This document shows, one piece after another, positions 1 to 11,003 of a stretch of 11,437 nt of DNA. The position numbers and the translations under genes were made by a program. Origin of the DNA: Thiocapsa sp. UBA6158 (lineage in GTDB: Bacteria; Pseudomonadota; Gammaproteobacteria; Chromatiales; Chromatiaceae); the NCBI RefSeq assembly GCF_002423035.1, contig NZ_DIUM01000030.1, forward strand, positions 66,917 through 78,353, written 5' to 3'. Position 1 is the stretch's first letter, and every line of letters begins with the position of its first letter. The notes below the pieces were generated by a model. That model saw nothing but the letters and a program-made list of their open reading frames with translations. It was not told the DNA's origin and did no database searches.

Positions 1-2553
<2,553 letters not shown>

Positions 2554-2557
2554 GCTA

Positions 2558-2640
2558 GGTGTAGGGGCGACTTTAGTCGCCTAGTAGTCCCCCGGACGAC
2601 GGGTTGTTTCCGGGAGGGCGACTAAAGTCGCCCCTACACC
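2558..2640. repeat. Perfect 24-bp inverted repeat, REP/MITE-like or terminator hairpin
   Basis: The arm at 2558-2581 is the exact reverse complement of the arm at 2617-2640, with a 35-base loop between them. Each arm contains a smaller imperfect palindrome (GGCGACTTTAGTCGCC) that can fold alone. It begins five bases after the nrdA stop codon and would form a very stable hairpin in RNA. No U-tract follows, so intrinsic termination is uncertain. The GTAGGGGCGACT-type sequence looks like a dispersed genomic repeat; that is an inference that needs a genome search. Confidence 0.85.
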
Positions 2641-2662
2641 GCCCCTACACCGCCCCCACACG
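2630..2662. repeat. Three tandem 11-bp units
   Basis: The 11-mer GCCCCTACACC occurs at 2630-2640 and again at 2641-2651. A third, degenerate copy with two differences lies at 2652-2662. The first unit is the end of the right arm of the 24-bp inverted repeat, so the array looks like local duplication of that repeat's edge. Confidence 0.8.
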
Positions 2663-2677
2663 GACGATGGAGCCGAA

Positions 2678-4087
2678 ATGACCGACGCAACACCACTGAT
2701 CGCACACCACGGCGCCGTTGACGGTGTCACCGGCTCCTGCCATGAGCTGATGCTCGGCGACGGCCGCTCGGTCTTGATCGACTGCGGGCTCTTCCAAGGC
2801 GCGGAGACCGCCTCGGACGGCTCCGATGCCCGCCGCCCGGGCATCGGTTTTCCGGTCGATCGGATCCAGGCGCTGATCCTCACGCATGTGCACATCGACC
2901 ACGTCGGGCGCCTGCCCCATCTGCTGGCCGCCGGCTTTCGCGGACCCATTCTCTGCAGCGAAGCCTCGGCGGAGCTTCTGCCGCTGGTCTTGGAGGACGC
3001 ACTGAAGGTCGGCGTCACACGCGATGCCGCACTCATCGAGGCCGTCCTGCGCGGGCTGCGCGCGCGCCTGGTCCCGCTGCCGTACGCGGACTGGCACCCC
3101 TTGATTACAGGCGATCCGGCCCTGCGCATCCGTCTGCAGCAAGCCGGTCACATCCTCGGCTCAGCCTATGTCGAATGCGACCTGACCCGCGCCGGGACCA
3201 CCACGCGCATACTCTTCTCGGGAGACCTCGGCGCGCCGCATACCCCGCTGCTGCCGGATCCGACCCCGCCTGAATCGGCCGATGTCGTCGTGCTGGAGAG
3301 TACCTACGGCGACCGCACACACGAGGACCGCAGCACACGGCATCAGCGCCTGCGGGCCATGGTCGAGCACGCCTTCGAGGACGGCGGCACACTCTTGATC
3401 CCGGCATTCAGCATCGGACGGACGCAGGAGCTGCTCTACGAGCTGGAGACCTTGGTGCACGAGAACCGCGGCACCAAGGGCACCGGCGGAAAATGGAGTT
3501 GGGAGGATCTCGCGGTGGTGCTGGATTCACCGCTGGCGGCGGATCTGACCGCCGGCTACCGTCGACTGCGCGCGCACTGGGACCGCGAGGCCAAGGCCCG
3601 GGTTGCGGCCGGGCGCCATCCGCTCGCATTCGATCGGATGCTCACGGTCGACGATCACGCCGCGCATCTGCGCATGGTCGAATACCTCGCGCGCGAGCAT
3701 CGTCCCGCCATCGTGATCGCCGCCAGCGGCATGTGCGCCGGCGGGCGGATCGTCAATTATCTCAAGGCCATGCTCGGCGATCCGCGCCACGACGTCCTCT
3801 TCGTCGGCTACCAAGCCGCCGGCACGCCGGGCCGCGACATCCAAGGCTACGGACCCCGCGGCGGTTATGTCGAGCTCGACGGGCGGCGCTACGACATCCG
3901 CGCCCGCATCCATACCATCGGCGGCTATTCAGCCCATGCCGACCAACACGACCTGCTCGACTTTATCGGCGCCATGTCCACCCCACCCCGGGAGGTCATC
4001 CTCGTCCACGGCGAGCACGACGCCAAGACGGCCTTACGAGACGCCTTACTGCAGCGCTTTCCAGGGGTCAAGGTCAGCATTCCCTGA
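2678..4087 (+). CDS. Beta-CASP metallo-beta-lactamase family protein, probable RNA-processing nuclease
   Basis: 469 residues with the complete metal-binding and beta-CASP signature. Motif 2 is HVHIDH (His70, His72, Asp74, His75), motif 3 is His158 in AGHILGSA, and motif 4 is Asp183 in SGDLG. Beta-CASP motif A is Glu207 in LESTYGDR, motif B is His420 in YSAHAD, and motif C is His444 in LVHGEHD. IPAFSIGRTQELL and AASGMCAGGRI are also typical of the family. Members related to CPSF73/Ysh1 and RNase J cleave RNA using two zinc ions, so a cytoplasmic RNA endo- or exonuclease is likely; the substrate cannot be read from sequence. The length matches bacterial stand-alone members and no KH domain is present. 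The start ATG has a GGAG Shine-Dalgarno at 2669-2672, five bases upstream. It is separated from nrdA by the strong inverted repeat, so I infer an independent transcript. Confidence 0.93.
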   Translation: MTDATPLIAHHGAVDGVTGSCHELMLGDGRSVLIDCGLFQGAETASDGSDARRPGIGFPVDRIQALILTHVHIDHVGRLPHLLAAGFRGPILCSEASAELLPLVLEDALKVGVTRDAALIEAVLRGLRARLVPLPYADWHPLITGDPALRIRLQQAGHILGSAYVECDLTRAGTTTRILFSGDLGAPHTPLLPDPTPPESADVVVLESTYGDRTHEDRSTRHQRLRAMVEHAFEDGGTLLIPAFSIGRTQELLYELETLVHENRGTKGTGGKWSWEDLAVVLDSPLAADLTAGYRRLRAHWDREAKARVAAGRHPLAFDRMLTVDDHAAHLRMVEYLAREHRPAIVIAASGMCAGGRIVNYLKAMLGDPRHDVLFVGYQAAGTPGRDIQGYGPRGGYVELDGRRYDIRARIHTIGGYSAHADQHDLLDFIGAMSTPPREVILVHGEHDAKTALRDALLQRFPGVKVSIP

Positions 4088-4167
4088 ACCCAAGCCGTAC
4101 AGAAATGCGGCGAAAACGTGGGCTGATGTGCTTTGCATGGTGCATCGCACCTTGTGAGGTACGTTTT

Positions 4168-4434
4168 ATGACGGACGACCGTCGGCAACGATCTCCAGAC
4201 CCTGGAGTATGTCCGGTGGGGATGCCGCCGTGCAGGACGATCCGCTCGCACAAAGGCTTGTGGGAGGTCCGCTGCAACCTGTCCTCGGGACGGATCGCCC
4301 GTATCCTGTTCTGCTTGTCCGGAGGGCGGATGGTCCTGCTGCACGCCTTCATCAAGAAGGCGCAGAAGACGCCGGATCGGGAGTTGAACATCGCCGTCAA
4401 ACGGATGAACGGTGAAAGAAATGATCGACGAGAA
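4168..4434 (+). pseudogene. Decayed HigB/Gp49-like (RelE superfamily) toxin gene
   Basis: Pieces of one toxin are spread over two frames. From 4222, one frame gives GMPPCRTI, then GLWEVRCNLSSGRIARILFC, then MVLLHAFIKKAQKTP and ending near AVKRM, the conserved core and C-terminus of the Gp49-like HigB family. The expected preceding helix, VGNDLQTLEY, is in a different frame at 4181-4210. The residues before that (TDDR) return to the first frame near 4171. Thus at least two indels lie near 4175-4183 and 4211-4215. The upstream N-terminus is unrecognisable, and the main frame has no stop before 4543-4545, well inside the antitoxin gene. The family mRNA-cleaving activity is therefore probably lost. 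Residue matching is from my memory of the family, not an alignment. An internal start making a short product is possible but would lack the N-terminal helices. Confidence 0.7.
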
Positions 4435-4765
4435 ACACATCGGTTCGAGCCTGGAAGACTTTCTCCGAGAGGAAGGTCGTCTCGAAGAGGCCCGTCAGGT
4501 TGCGGCCAAGCGCGTGCTTGCCCGGCAGCTCCGGCAGTTCATTGAAGACCAGCATCTGAACACGGTGGACATGGCCGAGCGGATGCAGACCAGCCGCTCG
4601 CAGCAACTCGACCGCCTGCTCGACCCGGACAACGACAAGGTGCAGCTCGACTCCCTAAACCGGGCGGCGGCCATCGTCGGCTCAAGATCGAGTTGGTCGA
4701 TATCCCGCAGTGAGACCGGCGGACACGGCCTGCCTCCGTCTCGAAAAGGGTGGTTTTCAGACTGA
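4412..4765 (+). pseudogene. HigA-like XRE-family antitoxin, C-terminus frameshifted
   Basis: The frame from GTG 4412 (or, equally likely, ATG 4421, MIDEKHIGSS) encodes a family-typical antitoxin: KHIGSSLEDFLREEG, a helix LARQLRQFIEDQHLNTVDMAERMQTSRS (split here for reading: the HTH recognition part is MAERMQTSRS), then LDRLLDPDND and LNRAAAIVG. It should neutralise and co-repress with the upstream toxin. After AAIVG (about 4680) the frame runs into an unrelated tail up to 4765. The expected C-terminal strand LKIELVDIPQ followed by TGA is present in another frame at 4681-4713. A small deletion near 4680 therefore replaced the family C-terminus. The DNA-binding part is intact, so a modified repressor could still be made. 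There is also one extra Gln before LDRLL compared with the usual family spacing. Confidence 0.72.
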
Positions 4766-4828
4766 TGCTGTCGCTCAAAAAGCATTTCCCCCAGGCAGCG
4801 GACGCGCCGAGCGCGCGGTACGTCGGCC

Positions 4829-4978
4829 ATGCCTGACCCTGAGCAGGCGGCCGAACGGCTGATCTCCGTGTTGCCGCGCTTGAAGCACTGGCCAAGCGGC
4901 AGCTTCGTTGATCTCCGCGAGATATTCGATCCAGATGGCGACGCCCAGTTCTATGCTGGTAGCGCGTTCTCCCGCTGA
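4829..4978 (+). CDS. Small hypothetical ORF, 49 residues, unrecognised
   Basis: ATG 4829 to TGA 4976-4978. The product starts MPDPEQAAERLISVLPRL, continues KHWPSGSFVDLREIF and ends FYAGSAFSR. It is soluble, acidic-amphipathic and has reasonable amino-acid usage, but I do not recognise a family. There is no clear Shine-Dalgarno. Its ATG overlaps the stop of a 23-codon ORF (4765-4836, MLSLKKHFPQ...) in an ATGCCTGA arrangement. It may be a remnant of a larger gene lost between the toxin-antitoxin relic and the helicase operon, or a chance ORF. Apart from it, 4766-5044 shows only the hairpin at 5018-5044. Confidence 0.3.
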   Translation: MPDPEQAAERLISVLPRLKHWPSGSFVDLREIFDPDGDAQFYAGSAFSR

Positions 4979-5017
4979 CCTTGAGTCTCGAACGCCGACC
5001 TTTGCCGTAGCAATCTT

Positions 5018-5044
5018 CCACCGGCAACTCTCCATCGCCGGCGG
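5018..5044 (-). terminator. Hairpin directly after the helicase operon
   Basis: On the minus strand an 8-bp stem (CCGCCGGC pairing with GCCGGTGG, one G-U pair) with an 11-base loop begins right after the TAA stop at 5047-5045. No T-run follows, so it could be a weak or factor-assisted terminator or an mRNA 3' stabiliser. It fits the end of the operon because no further minus-strand gene is visible downstream. Confidence 0.45.
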
Positions 5045-6487
5045 TTAGGCGAACTGGGAGCCGCATTCAATCGCGTCTCGCTGTTCAATGGAGACTGCGC
5101 GCCAGCCCGGCTTGCCCTGCTTGTCTTTACCGATGACGGCGTGGCAGGAGAGCTTATCGCCAGCGGCGCTTCGGTGTTCGCCGACAAGGCTCGGATGAAC
5201 GAAGATGCGCTCGCCGTCATGGGTGACGATGAAGGCAAAGGCCTGCCCCGGTCGCTGCGAGAACTCCCCCTCGAACCACCCGCAGACGCCCGGGATCGTC
5301 GTTTTCTCGGATTGTCGGAAGGCCACCGGGTGGTTTTCGCCGTTGACGAAGCCAACTTCGACACAGGTCCCAACGGCCAGGTCCGATATTCCCTTCATCG
5401 TCCGATACAGGAGTATTGCGCCGGCGTCGGCATCAAAGACGACATGGGCGAGTGCCTTGTCCTTGTTCTGATTGTCGATCACGCCAAGTCGATACTTGAG
5501 ATCGCTGGCATCGGCGCCGAAGAGCAGTTCCTCGGCCGCCTTCGACACATCCGGTTCCCGTATCACGTTCGGCAGCGCGCTATAGCGCCGGTACCAATCC
5601 GAGTCCGCCAACTGCGAGAGATTCTGCGGAATGCGATAGCCGTTTGCTTCTCGGCACTCGAGCGCGGCGCGCACTTGCGCTGCGGCCTCGGCATAGCGCT
5701 CTGCCCTCGCCAGTAGTTCGGCCAAGTGAACGCGCGTTGCGAGCACCTCCACATCCTTGCGTGCGACTTGGAGTGCGCGGAAATAGCAGGTGATCGCGTT
5801 GGCCGGGTCATCTGTCTTCCAGGTCGCGCCAAACAGCGCCCAAGCCCAACTGGCCTGTCGCTGTCGACGCAAAACGGGCAAGAGATGCTCGCGCGCCTCG
5901 GACGCTCGCCCCAGATCCGTCAGCTGCTTGCTCTTGTAGTAGTGCAACCATTGATCATTCGGGTGGGACTGGAGTGTCGTGTCCAGCAAGTGCGACCCCC
6001 AGGCAATCAGGTCCGGGCTTTGCTCGCCCGGGCTCGCGCTGATCGCGCGCGCGACGGCATAGACAAAACGCATCTCGAGACTCGCGACCGTCTTTCCATT
6101 GTCCAGCTTGAAGCCCTCGCGATCCTCCGTTCGTAAGAAGCGTGGGTCCCACCAACGCGCGAAGGCCAGAAAGCGCGGCCACTCCCGATCAACCTTCACC
6201 ACTAGCGTGAGCATCAACGAGTGGAGCAGACCGGGGCAATCGGCCTGGCCGCCGCGTGCATACTGACGCAGCCACGCGTCGAGATGCGCGATCAACTCAC
6301 CACGGGAAATCCGACCCTCTTCGAAGGCGTTGATATCGCGCTTGATCAACTCGTAGAAGAGCCAACCGCTTGCTCGATTGAGCCAAAGATCGTCCGATGC
6401 TGCCGCCAAAGCCGGTTTGGCAACCTCAAGGGCTTCATCTAACCGGCCGGCCTTACGCAGTTCTGAAATGTGTCGTGCTGCATCCAT
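5045..6487 (-). CDS. Helical-repeat (TPR-like) protein with C-terminal cold-shock/OB domain
   Basis: 480 residues. Residues 1-310 are largely alpha-helical; 176-280 read as degenerate tetratricopeptide repeats (NDQWLHYYKSKQLTDLGRAS, then ANAITCYFRALQVARKD, then VHLAELLARAERYAEAAA). Residues about 332-395 are strand-rich (KYRLGVIDNQNKD, HVVFDADAGAILLYR) and may be a first OB-like fold. Residues about 397-468 resemble a cold-shock domain: GVCGWFEGEF, FAFIVTHDGERIFVHPSLV (RNP-like aromatic and FVH motifs), then GDKLSCHAVIGKDKQGKPG. The cold-shock domain family binds single-stranded RNA or DNA, so I infer a nucleic-acid-binding scaffold working with the helicase. The gene follows the helicase with one base between stop and ATG (TGAAATG), and its Shine-Dalgarno AGGAG lies within the last helicase codons, indicating translational coupling. 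No signal peptide or membrane segment is seen. Confidence 0.85.
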   Translation of the reverse strand: MDAARHISELRKAGRLDEALEVAKPALAAASDDLWLNRASGWLFYELIKRDINAFEEGRISRGELIAHLDAWLRQYARGGQADCPGLLHSLMLTLVVKVDREWPRFLAFARWWDPRFLRTEDREGFKLDNGKTVASLEMRFVYAVARAISASPGEQSPDLIAWGSHLLDTTLQSHPNDQWLHYYKSKQLTDLGRASEAREHLLPVLRRQRQASWAWALFGATWKTDDPANAITCYFRALQVARKDVEVLATRVHLAELLARAERYAEAAAQVRAALECREANGYRIPQNLSQLADSDWYRRYSALPNVIREPDVSKAAEELLFGADASDLKYRLGVIDNQNKDKALAHVVFDADAGAILLYRTMKGISDLAVGTCVEVGFVNGENHPVAFRQSEKTTIPGVCGWFEGEFSQRPGQAFAFIVTHDGERIFVHPSLVGEHRSAAGDKLSCHAVIGKDKQGKPGWRAVSIEQRDAIECGSQFA

Positions 6488-6488
6488 T

Positions 6489-8582
6489 TCACATCTCCTG
6501 AAGCAGAGACCTGATCCGGTCGATCAAGCCTTGGCTCTTGCCGGCGCCGCCGACTTCCTGCACCCGTATCCATTTCGGCGTGTTGTCGTAACAAAAGTCG
6601 ATCGCCCCATGCCGCGTCCCGTCCGAAATTTCGATACGCAGCCGATACGGCAAGTCCCGTTTCGACAGGATGCGAAGACCTGCATCGGCCGTGGACCGCT
6701 CGAGCTGCTGGACGAACGCATGTACGAATGGATTCTCGACGGCCTGGCCTTCGGCGCCGACCTTCAGCAATGCCTCCATCATCAAGCCGACGGCTACGTC
6801 GATCAGCGCCGCGTCACCGGACCGATTGCCGGCGGCGGGCTCGATCCGTGAGACCTGGCCATTGCCCTTGTACCAATACTGCACGCTGGCCATCGCCTCA
6901 TCACGTCTCAGTTGGTAGCGTTCGCAGTACTGGAGGTGCTGCACGGCATCGACGCTGATCCCTTGTGCTTGCAACGCGTCGCGAACCTTGCAGTGATGCA
7001 CGAAGATGCCTGCATGGTCCCGAGAAAAGTTATACCGATCCCAGTCCGGGTCGTCGCGATGCTCCGGTTCGCCCTGACCGATGGACTCGGCATGTTTGGC
7101 GGGGGCTGGATTCGTGTCCCAGTCCATTGCGGAATAGGCATTGCAGGCAGGGGCCGCGATCGTCACCAGCGTGCGTTTCGCGCGCGTGATGGCGGTGTAG
7201 GCCCAGCGGAAGAAGTCCTCATTGTTGATCCCGCGGCCGGACTCGAAAAGCACCACGGCCGTGTCCCATTCTCCGCCCTGAGCCTTGTGGCAGGTCACGG
7301 CGTAGCCGTATTTCACCTGCAGGGCGTTGAACCAGGGATCCTGTCTGATCGTCAAGCCGAACGCCTCCGTGCCTGGTTTCAGTTCCGGATACCGTTGACG
7401 GAAATCCACGAGCAACGCGCGCTGTTCCAGCGGTGACAAGGCGCGTTCTTTCGAGTCGAGGAGATTCTCCAGCAGCAGGCATTCGATCTGTTGTACCGCG
7501 CCATCGGAGTCCTTGTACGCAACGGTCGCCTCGCGGAACCTCAGGTCGACAGGTTCTGCGCCTCGCATCGCCACGGTCCGTCGTTGCACGCGCTCCGCCA
7601 CGTCCCGGACGCGGACGAGATCCCCGTTGTAGAGGCCGCACCCGTGGCTGTTGTGGTTGACCAGCAACTGATCCCGCGCGCGAATGTCCGCCTGTTCGTT
7701 CCCCCAGAGGCGTGCGCGCACCGCACGATTAAACTCCAGTGCCTTGGCATTGGTGTAGGTGATCAGCACCGAGGAAGCGCCGCCTTTACGATACCCATCC
7801 GAGACGCGCTCGATGCTCTCGGGAACCCCCGCGGCGAGGATCGCGTCATCGTTCGGCTTGAGGCTGAATGTGGTGAAACGCTTTGTCTTAATGGCGTTTC
7901 GGATCGCTGTTGCCCGTTCGAGAATCAGGCTCCCTGCCTCTTGCCGGTGGACCTCCGTCAGCTCGAAGCCCGTGCACGAAAGGGCGAATTCCGTTTGCAA
8001 GTAGTCGATGGAGAGGGCCGGGGAGTGCTTCTGCCCAACTGGCGGTAACTGCGCGGGATCACCGACGAAGAGGAGTTTTGCGCCCGAATCGGCGTTGCCG
8101 CGACCTGGTCGCCCGATGCGCGTGAATTCGACCAGGTCCGCCAAAAGGCGCCCCGAGCCGAAACGGAGCATGTCCTGCTTGTCCTCGATGTCTCCGACCA
8201 TGGACGATTCATCGACGACAAAGAGGCTGTTTCCCGGATCATCGGTCTTCAGCGCGAAGCGGAAGCGTAATCCCGGATCGTTCTTGGCTTGCGCCCCTTC
8301 AAAGACGTCGAGTTGCGCGAGTCTGAAGATGCAGGCATGGATGGTGGAAGTCCGTGCCCCGGTCTTGTCGCCGAGAATTCTTGCCGCGCGGCCTGTCGGA
8401 GCGAGAAACATATGCGGGCGGCACACGGCCTTCAGCCACTGCGCCAATGCCGCCAGCAGCGTCGTCTTGCCGGTTCCGGCTCCGCCCTGAAGGATGAAGC
8501 AATCTCCGTCGCCCAGTAAAAAATGCTGGATCGCTTCGAGTGCTTCCTGTTGATGGGCGCTGAGTGTGATGAGTTGCGACAC
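6489..8582 (-). CDS. SF1 RecD/Dda-like ATP-dependent helicase with uncharacterised C-terminal domain
   Basis: 697 residues. Superfamily 1 motifs in order: Walker A GGAGTGKTT (33-41); APTGRAA (61-67, motif Ia); Walker B VVDESSM (122-128); motif III LFVGDPAQLPPVG (171-183); TEVHRQ (209-214); motif V VTCHKAQGGEWD (429-440); and motif VI YTAITRAKRTL (462-472). The HKAQGGEWD and AITRA signatures match RecD2/Dda-type 5'-3' DNA helicases; polarity and DNA versus RNA preference are inferred. Residues about 490-697 match no family I know. They are mixed alpha/beta, with HHCKVRDALQAQG, YQLRRDEAMASVQYWYKG and, near the end, YRLRIEISDGTRHGAIDF. The start is GTG at 8582-8580, backed by a purine-rich Shine-Dalgarno (AAGGAAAGGGA) about seven bases upstream. 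It is the first gene of a two-gene operon, divergent from the sigma-54 activator. Confidence 0.9.
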   Translation of the reverse strand: MSQLITLSAHQQEALEAIQHFLLGDGDCFILQGGAGTGKTTLLAALAQWLKAVCRPHMFLAPTGRAARILGDKTGARTSTIHACIFRLAQLDVFEGAQAKNDPGLRFRFALKTDDPGNSLFVVDESSMVGDIEDKQDMLRFGSGRLLADLVEFTRIGRPGRGNADSGAKLLFVGDPAQLPPVGQKHSPALSIDYLQTEFALSCTGFELTEVHRQEAGSLILERATAIRNAIKTKRFTTFSLKPNDDAILAAGVPESIERVSDGYRKGGASSVLITYTNAKALEFNRAVRARLWGNEQADIRARDQLLVNHNSHGCGLYNGDLVRVRDVAERVQRRTVAMRGAEPVDLRFREATVAYKDSDGAVQQIECLLLENLLDSKERALSPLEQRALLVDFRQRYPELKPGTEAFGLTIRQDPWFNALQVKYGYAVTCHKAQGGEWDTAVVLFESGRGINNEDFFRWAYTAITRAKRTLVTIAAPACNAYSAMDWDTNPAPAKHAESIGQGEPEHRDDPDWDRYNFSRDHAGIFVHHCKVRDALQAQGISVDAVQHLQYCERYQLRRDEAMASVQYWYKGNGQVSRIEPAAGNRSGDAALIDVAVGLMMEALLKVGAEGQAVENPFVHAFVQQLERSTADAGLRILSKRDLPYRLRIEISDGTRHGAIDFCYDNTPKWIRVQEVGGAGKSQGLIDRIRSLLQEM

Positions 8583-8604
8583 GATCGTCCCTTTCCTTTG
8601 TCTC

Positions 8605-8631
8605 GGGCATGGTTATACACAAGGCATGCCA
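8605..8631 (-). promoter_or_regulatory. Candidate sigma-54 (-24/-12) promoter for the helicase operon
   Basis: On the minus strand, TGGCATG (8631-8625), four bases, then GTGTA (8620-8616) fits the sigma-54 consensus TGGCACG-N4-TTGCA. The -24 element is near perfect with correct spacing; the -12 GC is replaced by GT. Transcription would start near 8605, placing the Shine-Dalgarno and the GTG start 23 bases downstream. A GAFTGA-containing sigma-54 activator is encoded divergently, which supports the call. The weak -12 box is the main doubt. Confidence 0.55.
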
Positions 8632-8806
8632 GAAACGTTTGAAGCATGCCGAGACGCGATCCTTACCGGCGATGTCGGCGACCTCCGGACGGTTGGTCGA
8701 CGCCAGAGGCGGGTCGCGCGCCAATACCCCGACGATTTCTTGTGATCATGGGCGAATTCTAGTACGGTCAGCGACTTTGTGTACACGATTGGTCACTATC
8801 CCGCCG

Positions 8807-10315
<1,509 letters not shown>

Positions 10316-10684
10316 GGAGAAGGACGTTTTGCGATAAGCCCATGAACCTGTAGCCCACAGGCCATAGGTGCATCAGAACGCAAGTTACCTTTGGAAAAGA
10401 AAAGTAATGTTGTATCGGCCGCGGCGTTTCAGCGTTGTTCCTGTATCCAAGCGTGCCAACGCCGGAGGCTTCGCAGAAGGCCGGGGTCGAAGGCCGGGGT
10501 CAGGTCTTGACATGTGCCTAGTATCGCTCATGGTTTTGGGTTCCGGGGACAGTTTACTGAATTGCTTCAAGGTTCATTCTTCGGGATTTCCGGAACATTT
10601 GGCCTCTAGATATTGCACGCCTTGCCAGTCCAAGGGGGCAGGGTCTTGAATCGAGCAAGGCCGGTTCTTACTTCCAAACCTGGG
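10316..10684. other. Gene-free stretch with repeat debris
   Basis: No convincing gene is seen. Contents: a 5-bp hairpin (CCTGT/ACAGG, 10347-10361) after the activator gene, without a T-run; the tandem GAAGGCCGGGGTC pair (10476-10501) followed by AGGTCTTGACATG; a 7-bp inverted pair GTTCCGG/CCGGAAC at 10540-10546 and 10590-10596; and a related GGCAGGGTCTTGAATC near 10627-10642. The GGGGTCAGGTCTTGACA and CCGGGGACAGTTTACT styles recall sequences flanking REP-associated IS200-like transposases; this is from memory and no transposase is present. Confidence 0.6.
10476..10501. repeat. Tandem 13-bp duplication GAAGGCCGGGGTC
   Basis: Two perfect head-to-tail copies at 10476-10488 and 10489-10501. A near-identical 12-bp version (GAAGCCGGGGTC) is duplicated at the far end of the window (11326-11349), on the other side of the RelBE pair. 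Confidence 0.9.
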
Positions 10685-10996
10685 TCATCGATCAGTTCTG
10701 TCTTTGGTCAGAAGTCGCTCGATGGCTTGCAGGTAGGCAGCCATCTCCTCTCGCTTGCCGACCGAGAGTACCAGTACGACCAGCACATTCTCCTCAACGG
10801 CGTAGACGAGCCGATATCCCATCTTGCTCAGTTTGATTTTGTAGCAGTGGCGTAGCTCGGCGTGAAGTTCAGAACCCGGAACATGTGGTTGCTCCAGCCG
10901 TTTTTTGAGGGCCTTGCGCAGCAAGGTTTTGACGCTGCCATCCAGCGCCTGCCATTCCTCAAGCGCCTCGGGTAAAAACTGAAGTCGGTACGCCAC
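10685..10996 (-). CDS. relE: RelE/ParE-family toxin
   Basis: About 103 residues from GTG 10996 (MAYRLQFLPEALEEW), the usual beginning for this family. The ATG at 11026 gives a 113-residue alternative overlapping the antitoxin gene by 23 bases. The body has the RelE fold pattern: FLPEALEEWQALDGSVK, LRKALKKRLEQPHVPGS, CYKIKLSKMGYRLVYAV, and VLVLSVGKREEMAAY with the C-terminal Lys/Arg/Glu cluster. Family members are ribosome-dependent mRNA endonucleases inhibited by the cognate antitoxin. It lies directly downstream of the antitoxin in the standard antitoxin-toxin order, and the GTG start lies seven bases after the antitoxin stop codon, consistent with coupling. No Shine-Dalgarno precedes either start. 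It appears full length and intact, unlike the relic at 4168-4713. Confidence 0.88.
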   Translation of the reverse strand: MAYRLQFLPEALEEWQALDGSVKTLLRKALKKRLEQPHVPGSELHAELRHCYKIKLSKMGYRLVYAVEENVLVVLVLSVGKREEMAAYLQAIERLLTKDRTDR

Positions 10997-11003
10997 AACA
11001 GTG

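Noticed and set aside
3493..4545. 350-residue plus-strand frame running from the nuclease gene into the toxin relic
   Set aside because: Its first part is an Arg/Ala/Pro-rich shadow of the beta-CASP gene. Only the segment from about 4222 is meaningful, as toxin-relic sequence.
4495..5066. Overlapping minus-strand frames of 86-175 residues downstream of the helicase operon
   Set aside because: Low-complexity Arg/Ser/Ala translations with no motif; they are not a convincing third operon gene.
5141..6136. Plus-strand frames of 136-191 residues opposite the TPR/cold-shock gene
   Set aside because: They are antisense to a coding frame that has domain structure and operon coupling; no independent support was seen.
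8740..8768. Sigma-70 promoter for the activator (TTGTGA, 17 bases, TACGGT)
   Set aside because: The -10 match is only about three of six, too weak to list as a feature.
8609..8806. Upstream ATG extension of the sigma-54 activator
   Set aside because: The added 66 residues have no domain character and would overlap the helicase promoter. The CARF-like first strand begins exactly at ATG 8807.
10368..10649. 93-residue open frame in the repeat-bearing gap
   Set aside because: It runs through the tandem repeats, lacks a Shine-Dalgarno and resembles no protein family.
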